Source: Rhodoferax potami (GTDB lineage Bacteria; Pseudomonadota; Gammaproteobacteria; Burkholderiales; Burkholderiaceae_C). From it: a stretch of 64,000 nucleotides of DNA. The notes beneath the pieces are model-generated. The model saw nothing but the letters and a program-made list of their open reading frames with translations, did no database searches and was not told where the DNA came from. The stretch spans positions 2,005,001 to 2,069,000 of the forward strand of contig NZ_JAVBIK010000001.1 of assembly GCF_032193805.1 (NCBI RefSeq), in the 5' to 3' direction. Positions 29,001-37,658 of the stretch are shown here, one piece after another. How positions within the stretch are numbered: the first letter of the stretch is position 1; each line of letters begins with the position of its first letter. The translations under genes and the position numbers were made by a program.

Positions 29001-31139
29001 ATGGCGCACGCTCACCAGACTGACTCTGCCCACTGGCTGGCGTGGCTGCGCCCGCGAAGTATTGCTGCGCGTCTGGCATGGGCTTTGGGCGGGCTGGTTT
29101 TGATGCTGCTTTTGGTCCTGGGTCAAGGCGCTTGGCAGCTGCGCATGGTGACCGAGCTGACCCGCCACTTCGCCACCGGCGACATGCAACGCTTGTTGCG
29201 GGTGCAAACCCTGTCGCAACAAATCGAGGGCGCAGGCAGTGCCCTGGTGCGGTTGGTACATGCGCCCCGTGCGGACCGGGTCCGGGAATATGCGGTTGTC
29301 GACGAACGCAACCGGGTGTTGGATGGCATCGTCGAGTCCCTGTCGGAAGATCTGATGGATGCCACCCAAGAAGCGACGCTCGCACGCCTCGTGGCCTCCC
29401 GCAAGCAATACGCAGAGGCCTTCATCAACACGGTAGACGAAGTTGAGGCCGAGAACCTGCCCGCGGCAGTGCAGATGCTCAATGAACAGGTCAATCCGGC
29501 TTTGAAGGCCCTGTTGCAAGAGTCCCAAGCACTCTTGCAAAGAGAGCGCCAGCGCGTGGAGGCACAGCTTGACAGTGCCTTGGATTTGCTGGAGCGGGTC
29601 ATGTGGTGGCTGACAGCGCTCTCGGTGCTCGCCATGGTGTTGGCCATTTACGTGGCCTGGCGCACTGCCCGCCGCGTGGTCGGGCCTTTGCTGCAACTGG
29701 AAACCGTGGCGAACACTATTGCCGAGGGAGACTACGCCCACCGCATGGCGCTCACCGGCACGCGCGAGGTCGACCGGGTTGGCAGCGCCCTCAACACCAT
29801 GGCCGAAGCCGTGGCACAGCGTGAGCAACAAATCGTGCGCCTCGCCTACCAAGACAGCTTGACCGGCCTGCCCAATCGCACTGCACTATTAACGCCACTC
29901 CAACCGCCCCCTGCCGGACTGAACACGCTGGTTTTGATGGACTTGGCGCGGCTGAAGGGTGTGAACGAAACTCTGGGTTACACCACCGGTGACACCTTGA
30001 TCCGGGAAATGGCAGTCCGCGCCCACAAAACGCTGGCAGCTGCCGCTCTGGATGGCTGTATCGGCGCGGAGTTCGTGCTGGCTCGCCTATCGGGCGGCAC
30101 TATGGCGGCTGCGGTGCAGGTGCCTGACCGCGCCGCAGTGGAGCGGCTGCACGTCTTGTGGGAGCGCGCCATGGCACACGGCGTGTCGTGCAGCGGCCAC
30201 CAGGTGGATTTGAGCTTGGCCTATGGGTGTGCAGATGCGGGCAGCGATCCCGCTGCACCCGTTCCTCCTGTGGCAACACTGTTGCGCAATGCCGAGGTGG
30301 CCTTGCACTCCGCCAAACGCGCTGCCGGTAGCTTTGCCTGGTACAGCGAAGCGCAAGAGGCTGCTCGGCTTGACCACCTCAGCTTGGTGTCTGATCTGCG
30401 TGTGGCGGTGGCCCAGTCGCAGCTGCAAATGTGGTTGCAGCCCAAGCTCAGTCTGCGCGATGGCCGCCCGGTCGGTGCGGAGGCCTTGGTACGGTGGGCG
30501 CACCCTGAGCGGGGCATGGTGTCTCCGGCCGACTTTGTGCCGTTTGCGGAGCAGACCGGCTACATCACCCTGGTCACCGACTGGATGTTGGCCGAGGCCT
30601 TGCGCACCTTGCAAACATGGCAGCGCAGTCACCCCGACTTGAGCATTGCCGTGAACCTGAGCACCCGGGACCTGCAGGACCCCGGTTTTGCCCCGCGGCT
30701 CGCACAGCGGGTCGCCGCCAGCGGTGTGGACCCGCAGCGGTTGCGCCTGGAGATCACGGAAAGTGGTCTGATGGATGACCCCGCCAAAAGTGTTGCCTTG
30801 CTGCATGCCTTGCGCGCTGCGGGCATGCCCTTGTCGATTGACGATTTCGGTACCGGTTACTCGTCGTTGGCCTACTTGCAAAAGTTACCGGTGAGCGAGC
30901 TCAAAATTGATCGCAGCTTTGTAGACGGGTTAGACGCCGCGCCCGCCACCCAACGCCTGGTCAAGGCCATGATTGAGATGGGCCACGGCCTGAACCTAAT
31001 GGTGACGGCTGAAGGTGTTGAGACACCTGCAGAGCGCGATACCTTGAAGGCGTTGGGTTGCGATGTCATGCAAGGCTACCTTGGTAGCCGTCCCCTGCAC
31101 GGTGAGAAGCTGGATGCCTGGTTGTTATCGAGCACATAG
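29001..31139 (+). CDS. Membrane EAL phosphodiesterase with degenerate GGDEF domain
   Basis: A 712-residue protein: helix at about 25-45, a periplasmic helical sensor, a second helix (about 200-220), HAMP (about 222-275), GGDEF-like (about 285-440) and EAL (about 470-705). The GGDEF active loop reads SGGTM at 364-368, so cyclase activity is not expected. The EAL domain keeps EAL at 494-496 and DDFGTGYSS, and should hydrolyse cyclic di-GMP. ATG at 29001 lies 8 bases after the DoxX stop, so read-through from the bufferin operon is possible. Confidence 0.9.
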   Translation: MAHAHQTDSAHWLAWLRPRSIAARLAWALGGLVLMLLLVLGQGAWQLRMVTELTRHFATGDMQRLLRVQTLSQQIEGAGSALVRLVHAPRADRVREYAVVDERNRVLDGIVESLSEDLMDATQEATLARLVASRKQYAEAFINTVDEVEAENLPAAVQMLNEQVNPALKALLQESQALLQRERQRVEAQLDSALDLLERVMWWLTALSVLAMVLAIYVAWRTARRVVGPLLQLETVANTIAEGDYAHRMALTGTREVDRVGSALNTMAEAVAQREQQIVRLAYQDSLTGLPNRTALLTPLQPPPAGLNTLVLMDLARLKGVNETLGYTTGDTLIREMAVRAHKTLAAAALDGCIGAEFVLARLSGGTMAAAVQVPDRAAVERLHVLWERAMAHGVSCSGHQVDLSLAYGCADAGSDPAAPVPPVATLLRNAEVALHSAKRAAGSFAWYSEAQEAARLDHLSLVSDLRVAVAQSQLQMWLQPKLSLRDGRPVGAEALVRWAHPERGMVSPADFVPFAEQTGYITLVTDWMLAEALRTLQTWQRSHPDLSIAVNLSTRDLQDPGFAPRLAQRVAASGVDPQRLRLEITESGLMDDPAKSVALLHALRAAGMPLSIDDFGTGYSSLAYLQKLPVSELKIDRSFVDGLDAAPATQRLVKAMIEMGHGLNLMVTAEGVETPAERDTLKALGCDVMQGYLGSRPLHGEKLDAWLLSST

Positions 31140-31200
31140 CGCTGTGTGCAGGTAGTTGGCACTGAACCGGGCTGTTGGTGTCATGCCGCGCATTTCAATA

Positions 31201-31259
31201 AAAAACGGGCGCTAGCGCCCGTTTTACTTGCGCAAGTAGCTATGATTTTTGTAGCTACC
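31201..31259 (-). repeat. Dispersed repeat, copy at amtB 3' end
   Basis: On the minus strand: GTAGCTACAAAAATCATAGC, TACTTGCGC, a short spacer and GGGCGCTAGCGCC. It is the clearest copy; its GC-rich half is the terminator stem. Confidence 0.7.
31202..31225. terminator. Palindromic terminator between EAL gene and amtB
   Basis: A perfect 24-base palindrome, AAAACGGGCGCT followed by its reverse complement, between the convergent gene ends. It is also the second half of a dispersed-repeat copy. Confidence 0.85.
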
Positions 31260-31275
31260 TGTTTCTGCTCTAGAG

Positions 31276-32478
31276 TTACCAGTTGGCTTCCCGTTCGGGG
31301 CTGGCGCTGATTTTGTGGATCGAGAGGTCGGCGCCGTCGTATTCCTCTTCCTGGCTCATGCGCAGGCCCATGGTGGCTTTGAGCAGGCCGTACACCACGA
31401 ACCCGGCCGCAGCCGCCCATGCCACGCCCATGGCGGTGCCGATGAGTTGCGCTGCGAGGTTCACGCCGCCCAGGCCGCCGAACGTAGTGCTGCCAAAAAT
31501 GCCGGCAGCAATGCCGCCCCAGGTGCCGCACAGGCCGTGCAGCGGCCAGACGCCCAGCACGTCGTCAATCTTCCATTTGTTTTGGGTCAGGGTGAACATC
31601 ACCACAAAGATGGCGCCCGCCACACCGCCCACTACCAGTGCACCCAGCGGATGCATCAGGTCAGAGCCGGCGCACACGGCCACCAGACCAGCAAGTGGGC
31701 CGTTGTGCACAAAGCCGGGGTCGTTCTTGCCCATGAGCAATGCCACCAGCGTGCCGCCCACCATGGCCATCAGCGAGTTCACCGCTACTAGGCCGGACAT
31801 TTTGTCGAGCAGCTGTGCGCTCATCACATTGAAGCCGAACCAACCCACGATCAAAATCCAAGCGCCCAATGCGAGGAAAGGGATGCTGCTGGGTGGGTGG
31901 GCCGACATGGCGCCATCTTTGCGGTAGCGGTTGCTACGTGCGCCGAGCAAGAGCACGGCACCCAAAGCGATCCAGCCGCCTACGGCGTGGACCACCACGC
32001 TGCCTGCAAAGTCGTGAAATTCGTCGCCGGTCAGCGCCTTGATCCAGGCCTGCACGCCAAAGTGCTGGTTCCAGACAATGCCTTCAAAGAAGGGGTAAAT
32101 CACGCCCACGATGACGGCGGTGGCAATCAACTGCGGCCAGAACTTGGCCCGCTCTGCAATGCCGCCTGAAATGATGGCGGGAATAGCGGCGGCAAAGGTC
32201 AGCAAGAAGAAGAACTTCACCAGCGCATAACCGTTTTGCGCGGCCAACTGCTCGGCGCCGATAAAGAAGTGCGTGCCATACGCCACGCTGTAGCCCACGG
32301 CGAAATACACCACGGTGGACACCGAGAAGTCCACCAGGATCTTGACCAGCGCGTTCACCTGGTTCTTGCGGCGCACGGTGCCGAGTTCCAGAAAGGCAAA
32401 ACCGGCGTGCATGGCAAGCACCATGATTGCGCCCAACAAAATGAACAAAGCGTCCGCGCCCTGTTTTAGTGCTTCCAT
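31276..32478 (-). CDS. amtB: Ammonium transporter
   Basis: A 400-residue inner-membrane channel for ammonium with 11 hydrophobic helices. It contains DFAGSVVVHAVGGWIALG, the AmtB signature, and a C-terminal tail for PII binding. It lacks a cleavable signal peptide (MEALKQGADALFILLGAIMVLAMHAGFAFLELG). No glnK precedes it; the island-borne hsdM does. ATG at 32478 is chosen because the upstream extension overlaps the promoter region. Confidence 0.94.
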   Translation of the reverse strand: MEALKQGADALFILLGAIMVLAMHAGFAFLELGTVRRKNQVNALVKILVDFSVSTVVYFAVGYSVAYGTHFFIGAEQLAAQNGYALVKFFFLLTFAAAIPAIISGGIAERAKFWPQLIATAVIVGVIYPFFEGIVWNQHFGVQAWIKALTGDEFHDFAGSVVVHAVGGWIALGAVLLLGARSNRYRKDGAMSAHPPSSIPFLALGAWILIVGWFGFNVMSAQLLDKMSGLVAVNSLMAMVGGTLVALLMGKNDPGFVHNGPLAGLVAVCAGSDLMHPLGALVVGGVAGAIFVVMFTLTQNKWKIDDVLGVWPLHGLCGTWGGIAAGIFGSTTFGGLGGVNLAAQLIGTAMGVAWAAAAGFVVYGLLKATMGLRMSQEEEYDGADLSIHKISASPEREANW

Positions 32479-32551
32479 ACGAGTCCTTTGGTCGTTAAAT
32501 GCTTGTGCTTGGTGCAAAAGCAGCTCAAAACCGCTTTGCGCACCAAAATCA

Positions 32552-32568
32552 AGCAAAAAACACGCCAG
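32552..32568 (-). promoter_or_regulatory. Putative sigma-54 promoter of amtB
   Basis: CTGGCGTGTTTTTTGCT on the minus strand fits GG-N10-GC with a T-rich spacer. It would start transcription near 32541. Inverted half-sites TTGGTGC / GCACCAA, NtrC-like, lie between it and the ATG. It is 45 bases from the divergent hsdM start. Confidence 0.5.
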
Positions 32569-32612
32569 GGCGTCCAAAGCGGTGCGTCCAAACTCAGGCA
32601 ATATCGCAACCC

Positions 32613-34718
32613 ATGAATAAAGACCAGTTCAAAAAGCTTGAATCCGACCTCTGGCGCGCTGCAGACAGCCTGCGCGCCAACTCCGATCTCAAGGCCAGCG
32701 AATACTCCACGCCCGTGCTGGGCCTCATCTTCCTCAAGTTCGCCGACAACAAATACCGCCAGCATGAAGCGGCCATATTGGCCGAGTACCAAAAGCTCAA
32801 AGGCAGCCGCATAGAGAAGAAGCTTTCAGACATCGCCATCGAGCGCTGCGGTTTCTACTTGCCCGACCATGCCCGCTACAGCCACCTGCTGGCCTTGCCT
32901 GAGAGAGAAGACATTGCCAACGCCCTCAAGAAGGCCATGCTGGCTATTGAGGAATACAAGCCCGAGCTGGAAGGCGTGCTGCCGCACGACGAGTACTTTC
33001 GCCTCACCCGCTCCGCACAAAACAGCGGCCTAGCCCAGCGCCTGCTCAAAATCTTTGCAGACATCCCGGCCGATGCAGGGGGAGACCTGTTCGGCAAAAT
33101 TTACGAATACTTCCTGTCCAATTTCGCGCTGAGCGAGGGCCAAGGCGGCGGCGAGTTTTTTACGCCGCGCTCAGTCGTCAAACTCATGGTCGAAATCATT
33201 GAGCCGCATGGCGGCAAAGTGTTTGACCCGGCCTGTGGCTCGGGCGGCATGTTTGTGCAAAGTGCAGAGTTCATTGCCGCCCATCGTGCTGACGCCGCTG
33301 CCCAAAACAAAGCCGAAGACAGCATCTACGTCTACGGCCAAGAGAAAACGCTAGAGACCGTCAAGCTCGCCAAGATGAACTTAGCCGTTAACGGCCTGCG
33401 CGGCACCGTCATCCAGGCCAACACCTACACCGAAGACCCCCACGGCAGCCTGGGCCAGTTTGACTACGTGATGGCCAACCCGCCCTTTAATGTGGACGAC
33501 GTGTCGGTCGCTGCCGTAGAGGGCGACCCGCGCTTCAATACCTACGGCATACCGCGCAACAAAACCAAGCTCAAAAAGGCGGACGAGGGTAAAGAAACCG
33601 TGCCCAACGCCAACTACCTGTGGATCAACCTGTTTGCCACCTCGCTCAAGCCCAACGGCCGCGCCGCCCTGGTCATGGCCAACAGCGCCAGCGACGCCAG
33701 GCACTCGGAGGCAGACATCCGCCAAGCGCTGATTGAGGCCAACCTCATCTACGGCATGCTCACCATGCCCAGCAACATGTTCTACACCGTGACGCTACCC
33801 GCCACGCTGTGGTTCTTTGACAAGGGCAAGACCGACGAGCGCATCTTGTTCATCGACGCGCGCAATGTCTTTACCCAGATAGACCGCGCCCACCGCGAAT
33901 TCAGCGACGAGCAGGTGGCCAACATCGCCATCATTAGCCAGCTGCACAAAGGCCAGCGCGCCAACTTTGTGGCGCTGGTAGACCACTACTTTGCGCAAGG
34001 CGTGGCCAGCCTGCACGCCCACCAAGCCAGTGTGGACGCCCTGTGCGCCCAGCTCTTCGAAGCGCTGGAAGACACCGCCGCCCGCCAAACCGTGACGGAC
34101 CTGAAGACACAGTGGACGGGCCTGGCCAAGCTCGAAGACCGCTACGCCACCTACATGGACAGCGTGGCTGCCGTTCAGGCTGAGCCTGTCGAAGCCAAAG
34201 CGCTAGACGCCCACAACACCGCCCAGCACAAACTGCACGCCGCCTTTGCGCCCTTCTTTACCGCCCTGCACGCCAGCCTCAAAGCGCTAGACAAAACCCT
34301 GCGCCAGCTGGAAAAGCAGCAGGCCGATGCCGCCCAAGCCCAAGGCAAACGCGGCAGCACAGACCGCACCACCAAAGCTCTGAAGACTGCACTGGAAGCC
34401 CTGCACACCGAAGTGAAAGAGTCCGAAAGCTGGTTTGCCCACATCGCCTGGCTGCAAGCGCGCTTTCCCAAAGCGCAGTACGGAGACGTCACTGGCCTGT
34501 GCAAACTGGCCACCCGCCAAGAGGTGGCAGAGCAAGACTGGTCCCTCAACCCCGGCCGCTACGTGGGCGTGGTGATTGAGGAAGACGGCAAGACCGAAGA
34601 AGAATTCATCACCGGCCTGCTGGAGATGAACGCCGAGCTGACCCGCCTGAACGCGGAGGCGCGGGTGCTGGAAGATGTGATTGCGGGGAATGTGGCTTTG
34701 TTGGCGGGGGAGGAATGA
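32613..34718 (+). CDS. hsdM: Type I restriction-modification DNA methylase
   Basis: A 701-residue methyltransferase. HsdM N-terminal bundle (about 1-150), SAM-binding motif FDPACGSGG at 204-212 and catalytic NPPF at 289-292. Residues 500-640 are helical and charged. In that part a short palindromic sequence (34173-34196) encodes VQAEPVEA, an apparent in-frame repeat insertion. It is larger than the usual 500-residue HsdM because of this C-terminal extension. It overlaps hsdS by 4 bases. Confidence 0.95.
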   Translation: MNKDQFKKLESDLWRAADSLRANSDLKASEYSTPVLGLIFLKFADNKYRQHEAAILAEYQKLKGSRIEKKLSDIAIERCGFYLPDHARYSHLLALPEREDIANALKKAMLAIEEYKPELEGVLPHDEYFRLTRSAQNSGLAQRLLKIFADIPADAGGDLFGKIYEYFLSNFALSEGQGGGEFFTPRSVVKLMVEIIEPHGGKVFDPACGSGGMFVQSAEFIAAHRADAAAQNKAEDSIYVYGQEKTLETVKLAKMNLAVNGLRGTVIQANTYTEDPHGSLGQFDYVMANPPFNVDDVSVAAVEGDPRFNTYGIPRNKTKLKKADEGKETVPNANYLWINLFATSLKPNGRAALVMANSASDARHSEADIRQALIEANLIYGMLTMPSNMFYTVTLPATLWFFDKGKTDERILFIDARNVFTQIDRAHREFSDEQVANIAIISQLHKGQRANFVALVDHYFAQGVASLHAHQASVDALCAQLFEALEDTAARQTVTDLKTQWTGLAKLEDRYATYMDSVAAVQAEPVEAKALDAHNTAQHKLHAAFAPFFTALHASLKALDKTLRQLEKQQADAAQAQGKRGSTDRTTKALKTALEALHTEVKESESWFAHIAWLQARFPKAQYGDVTGLCKLATRQEVAEQDWSLNPGRYVGVVIEEDGKTEEEFITGLLEMNAELTRLNAEARVLEDVIAGNVALLAGEE
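34173..34196 (+). repeat. Short palindromic repeat inside hsdM
   Basis: GTTCAGGCTGAGCCTGTCGAAG contains the palindrome CAGGCTnAGCCTG. It resembles a short repeat I recall as abundant in proteobacterial genomes and is translated as VQAEPVEA. Confidence 0.5.
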
Positions 34719-35992
34719 CCGCTAGAGACAAAGTGCCATTTGGCGACTTGCTGCTAGATAGCAAAGATGGCGAGTGGGGTGAGGGCGCTCCTGGCGTTGG
34801 CCTTGTTGCCGCAGACATGATTCGTGGTACTGACTTTGCAGAATTGAACAGTCCAGCAAAAGTTTTGCCTCGGCGGTACGTCAATGAGAAACATGCGATG
34901 CGAAAGCGTTTGCAAGTTGGTGACATCGTTTTTGAAATGGCTGGCGGTACTGCCAAACAGTCCACTGGCAGAAGTGCACTGATTACAAAAGCCTTTCTCG
35001 ACCAGCGTGGTGATACGACGGTTTTGTGCGCGAGCTTTTGTCGTCACCTCCGACTTGACCAATCGAAGTACGACCCGCAATACGTTTCATATGTTTTGCA
35101 GGCGCTCTACGGTGCGGGCTATATGGCCGTTTTTAACGTCCAGCACACAGGCGTTTCACGTTTCCAATACACGAGCTTCAAAAAGCACACGGTGTTGGTG
35201 ATGCCGTCGTTGGCAGTGCAGCAAAAAATCGCTGCCATCCTCTCCGCCTACGACGACCTAATCGCCAACAACCAGCGCCGCATCACCCTGCTGGAGCGCA
35301 TGGCCGAAGATATCTACCGCGAATGGTTCGTCCGCCTGCGCTTTCCCGGTCATGAGAACGTCAAGATTGAAAAGGGTGTGCCGCAGGGGTGGGAGCTTGC
35401 ATCACTCGCCAGCCTGGGTACCTATCTCAATGGCTACGCATTTGACCCAACAGAGTGGTTTGAAGAGGGGATACCGATTATCAAAATTCGGGAGATGACA
35501 TCGGGCATCACTGCTGAGACACCAAGAAATCCTGGTCAAGCGATACCTTCACGCTATCACTTTGGCAACGATGAAATCATCTTCTCGTGGTCAGCGACGC
35601 TACTCGTCAAAATTTGGGACCAGGGACCAGGCCTGCTGAATCAGCACTTGTTTAAGGTGACGCCCGCAAACGGGGTCTCGAAGAGCTTCTTATTCTTTTC
35701 GATCAAATTTAGCTTGCCCATTTTTGAGTCGCTGACGACCGGGTCAACAATGAAGCACATCAAGCGCAAAGAGCTAGAGACAGTCAAAGTCATGAGGCCT
35801 GTACCGGACTTGATTGAACGGTTTGATAGCGTCGTTGAACCCATCCTGGCGCAAGTACTTCAGCTAACAAAGGCGAATAGAGAGCTGATCGCTACCCGCG
35901 ACGCCCTGCTCCCCCGCCTGATCTCCGGCAAGCTGTCCGTGGATGCGCTGGACATCCGCTTTCCGCCGGGAATGGCGAGTGTGAATGCGTAG
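34715..35992 (+). CDS. hsdS: Type I restriction-modification specificity subunit
   Basis: A 425-residue HsdS with two target recognition domains (about 5-170 and 220-375) separated by a conserved helix (LAVQQKIAAILSAYDDLIANNQRRITLLERMAEDIYREWFVRLRFPG). The C-terminal helix ends RLISGKLSVDALDIRFPPG. A decayed copy of this last stretch reappears at 37457. It shares no close similarity with the hsdS at 722. Confidence 0.94.
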   Translation: MTARDKVPFGDLLLDSKDGEWGEGAPGVGLVAADMIRGTDFAELNSPAKVLPRRYVNEKHAMRKRLQVGDIVFEMAGGTAKQSTGRSALITKAFLDQRGDTTVLCASFCRHLRLDQSKYDPQYVSYVLQALYGAGYMAVFNVQHTGVSRFQYTSFKKHTVLVMPSLAVQQKIAAILSAYDDLIANNQRRITLLERMAEDIYREWFVRLRFPGHENVKIEKGVPQGWELASLASLGTYLNGYAFDPTEWFEEGIPIIKIREMTSGITAETPRNPGQAIPSRYHFGNDEIIFSWSATLLVKIWDQGPGLLNQHLFKVTPANGVSKSFLFFSIKFSLPIFESLTTGSTMKHIKRKELETVKVMRPVPDLIERFDSVVEPILAQVLQLTKANRELIATRDALLPRLISGKLSVDALDIRFPPGMASVNA

Positions 35993-36004
35993 TTCACTAT
36001 GGTT

Positions 36005-36050
36005 TTGATAGCAATTTACGCATATTCCATGGGGGCTAGAGGCTAATTTT
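36005..36050 (+). repeat. Dispersed repeat, copy after hsdS
   Basis: TTTGATAGCAATTTACGCAT, a spacer and GGGGGCTAGAGGCT. It follows the hsdS stop and has a partner in the same position after the hsdS relic (37543). Confidence 0.65.
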
Positions 36051-36128
36051 ATGAAAATAATGGATAAAACATCAGTGATTTAGAACCCACGCCGATAGAA
36101 TGCCTTTACTCAATTACCCTCAAATTTA

Positions 36129-36144
36129 TTAACCTTTGGGTTAA
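36129..36144 (+). promoter_or_regulatory. Candidate operator upstream of higB
   Basis: Inverted repeat TTAACC-TTTG-GGTTAA ends 4 bases before the TTG start. Its position suits autorepression by the HTH antitoxin of the module. Confidence 0.5.
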
Positions 36145-36148
36145 CATC

Positions 36149-36571
36149 TTGAAAATCCTGTCAATTCAACAAGCCAAGTTCCATGTCGGGGCCGTTGTCC
36201 AAGAAAAGGGTGATGGCACGCTGACATGTGATTTGCTGGACGATTTCAACGATATCGAGGCCACCTATGAAGCATCCAGAAACCGCATATTGGAATATTT
36301 CAAGCAGGTGGCAGCAGGTGGTCCGCAAGCGCTGAATACAGCGCAGTGCCATCAGGTAGATGCAAACAACAAGATTTACGAATTCATCGCAGGTAAGTTA
36401 CGCGTATTGTTTTTCCAGAGTGCCAAAGGCAATTTGGTCATATGCACACACATGTTCTTGAAGAAGACACAGAAAACGCCACCTAAAGACGTGAACAAGG
36501 CCATCAGGGCCAAGAAAGAATACGAGAAAGCCGAGAATTCGGGCCTCGTTGATTGGAGAAAACAAATATGA
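36149..36571 (+). CDS. HigB-like (Gp49/RelE superfamily) toxin
   Basis: A 140-residue toxin candidate of the phage Gp49/HigB type: KIYEFIAGKLRVLFFQ, NLVICTHMFLKKTQKTPPKDVNKAIRAKKEY. Such proteins cleave mRNA on the ribosome. Start TTG at 36149. It overlaps the antitoxin gene by ATGA, the toxin-first order of HigBA. Confidence 0.85.
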   Translation: MKILSIQQAKFHVGAVVQEKGDGTLTCDLLDDFNDIEATYEASRNRILEYFKQVAAGGPQALNTAQCHQVDANNKIYEFIAGKLRVLFFQSAKGNLVICTHMFLKKTQKTPPKDVNKAIRAKKEYEKAENSGLVDWRKQI

Positions 36572-36984
36572 GTAAGAGTTTTGGTCAGTTGTATGCAAAA
36601 GTGGAGTCCACACCGGCCTATCAAGCAGAAAAACTGGCTGTGTCCTTTCTCGCCGAACTCAATGCATTTATGCAAGCGCACGGGTTGACTAACGCGGACT
36701 TGGCGCGACGGGTGGGCGTGTCCCCGGCGTATATCACCAAGGTGTTTCGTGGGCCTTCCAACATGTCAATTGAAACTCTGACCAAGCTGGCAGACGCGGT
36801 TGGTTGCAAGGTGCACCTGCACTTGGCCAACCATAGCGCCGATGTGCGCTGGTTCGACGTTTTCCAGCAACGCACTGTGAATCGTGGAATTGATCCACAG
36901 GCTGCAGATTTCATGCGTGTCATGAATGAGCTTCAACCGATTAGCGAGGCTGAGAATGATGAGAAATTCGCCTTTGCGGCTTAA
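36568..36984 (+). CDS. HigA-like HTH antitoxin
   Basis: A 138-residue protein with an XRE helix-turn-helix (HGLTNADLARRVGVSPAYITKVFRGPSNMSIETLTKLADAVG) at about 40-85. It has a C-terminal extension (HSADVRWFDVFQQRTVNRGID), which in toxin-antitoxin-chaperone modules would be the chaperone-addiction segment. It overlaps the SecB-like gene by 29 bases. Confidence 0.88.
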   Translation: MSKSFGQLYAKVESTPAYQAEKLAVSFLAELNAFMQAHGLTNADLARRVGVSPAYITKVFRGPSNMSIETLTKLADAVGCKVHLHLANHSADVRWFDVFQQRTVNRGIDPQAADFMRVMNELQPISEAENDEKFAFAA

Positions 36985-37456
36985 GGAGCTGTTTTTCCCA
37001 AAGGTGTCGGTTACGGCCCTAGTTCCAAAAAGTCCCGAGTCTGCAAGTCGTGAAATTGATATTGACGATTTGGAGATCAGCTTCGGCCTAGATTTCAAAG
37101 CAGATGGGACGCTAGCCAGTGCTGGTTTGAAGGTTGGCAGTAAGAAGGCGAGTGCTGAAGACGTAAGCTTTTATGACATTGAGATTGAAGCGTTTGCCAA
37201 CTTTGAAGTGAATGGTCCAGAGCATCAAGACGCGATGGCTGTCTATTTGCGCAAGTTTGCGGCAGCTGCGGCGTTAATTGGGGCGGCACGAGAGCAGGTT
37301 GCGTTAATGACCGCACGCGGACCCTGGGGTGTCGTGATGTTGCCCATCATCAGCATGGACCGGGTTGTTGGCGCCCCGCCAAAGAAGGCAGCTTTGCCCG
37401 AGGTGGAGTCCAAGAAAACCACCAAGGCCAAAAAGTTACCTGCCAAGCCGGCATAG
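36956..37456 (+). CDS. SecB-like chaperone of a toxin-antitoxin-chaperone module
   Basis: A 166-residue protein with SecB features: VSFYDIEIEAFANFEV, AAREQVALMTARGPWGVVMLPII. SecB proteins are tetrameric export chaperones; here the gene follows HigB-HigA, the order of the known HigBA-SecB (TAC) modules, where the chaperone protects the antitoxin. The C-terminus is a Lys/Pro tail (SKKTTKAKKLPAKPA). Start is one of two adjacent ATGs (36956 or 36959). Confidence 0.82.
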   Translation: MMRNSPLRLKELFFPKVSVTALVPKSPESASREIDIDDLEISFGLDFKADGTLASAGLKVGSKKASAEDVSFYDIEIEAFANFEVNGPEHQDAMAVYLRKFAAAAALIGAAREQVALMTARGPWGVVMLPIISMDRVVGAPPKKAALPEVESKKTTKAKKLPAKPA

Positions 37457-37542
37457 CCTGATTTCCAGCAAGCTGTTCGCAGATGCGCTGAGTATCCGCT
37501 TTACGCCGGGGATGACGGACGCGGATGTGCAATTCACTATGA
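37457..37542 (+). pseudogene. Decayed copy of the hsdS 3' end
   Basis: The sequence right after the SecB-like stop translates as SLISSKLFADALSIRFTPGM, matching RLISGKLSVDALDIRFPPGM at the end of hsdS (35914-35975). The similarity continues through TTCACTATG and the downstream dispersed repeat. No start or upstream part of the gene remains. Confidence 0.8.
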
Positions 37543-37590
37543 ATTTGATAGTTGCTCGCGCACATTTCATAAGGGCTATTGGCATATTTG
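37543..37590 (+). repeat. Dispersed repeat, copy after hsdS relic
   Basis: ATGAATTTGATAGTTGCTCG, CGCACATTTCATAA and GGGCTATTGGC. Collinear with the copy at 36005, which supports duplication of an hsdS end together with its trailing repeat. Confidence 0.6.
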
Positions 37591-37617
37591 ATCTGTAAAT
37601 GAAGCCGCAGAAACAAG

Positions 37618-37641
37618 AAAACCCGCCTAGGCGGGTTTTTT
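37618..37641 (+). terminator. Intrinsic terminator after TAC module
   Basis: Stem AAAACCCGCCT / AGGCGGGTTTT with a T run. It also ends the convergent BrnA-like gene (stop at 37659). Confidence 0.9.
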
Positions 37642-37658
37642 GTTTGGGCATCGCCTAC

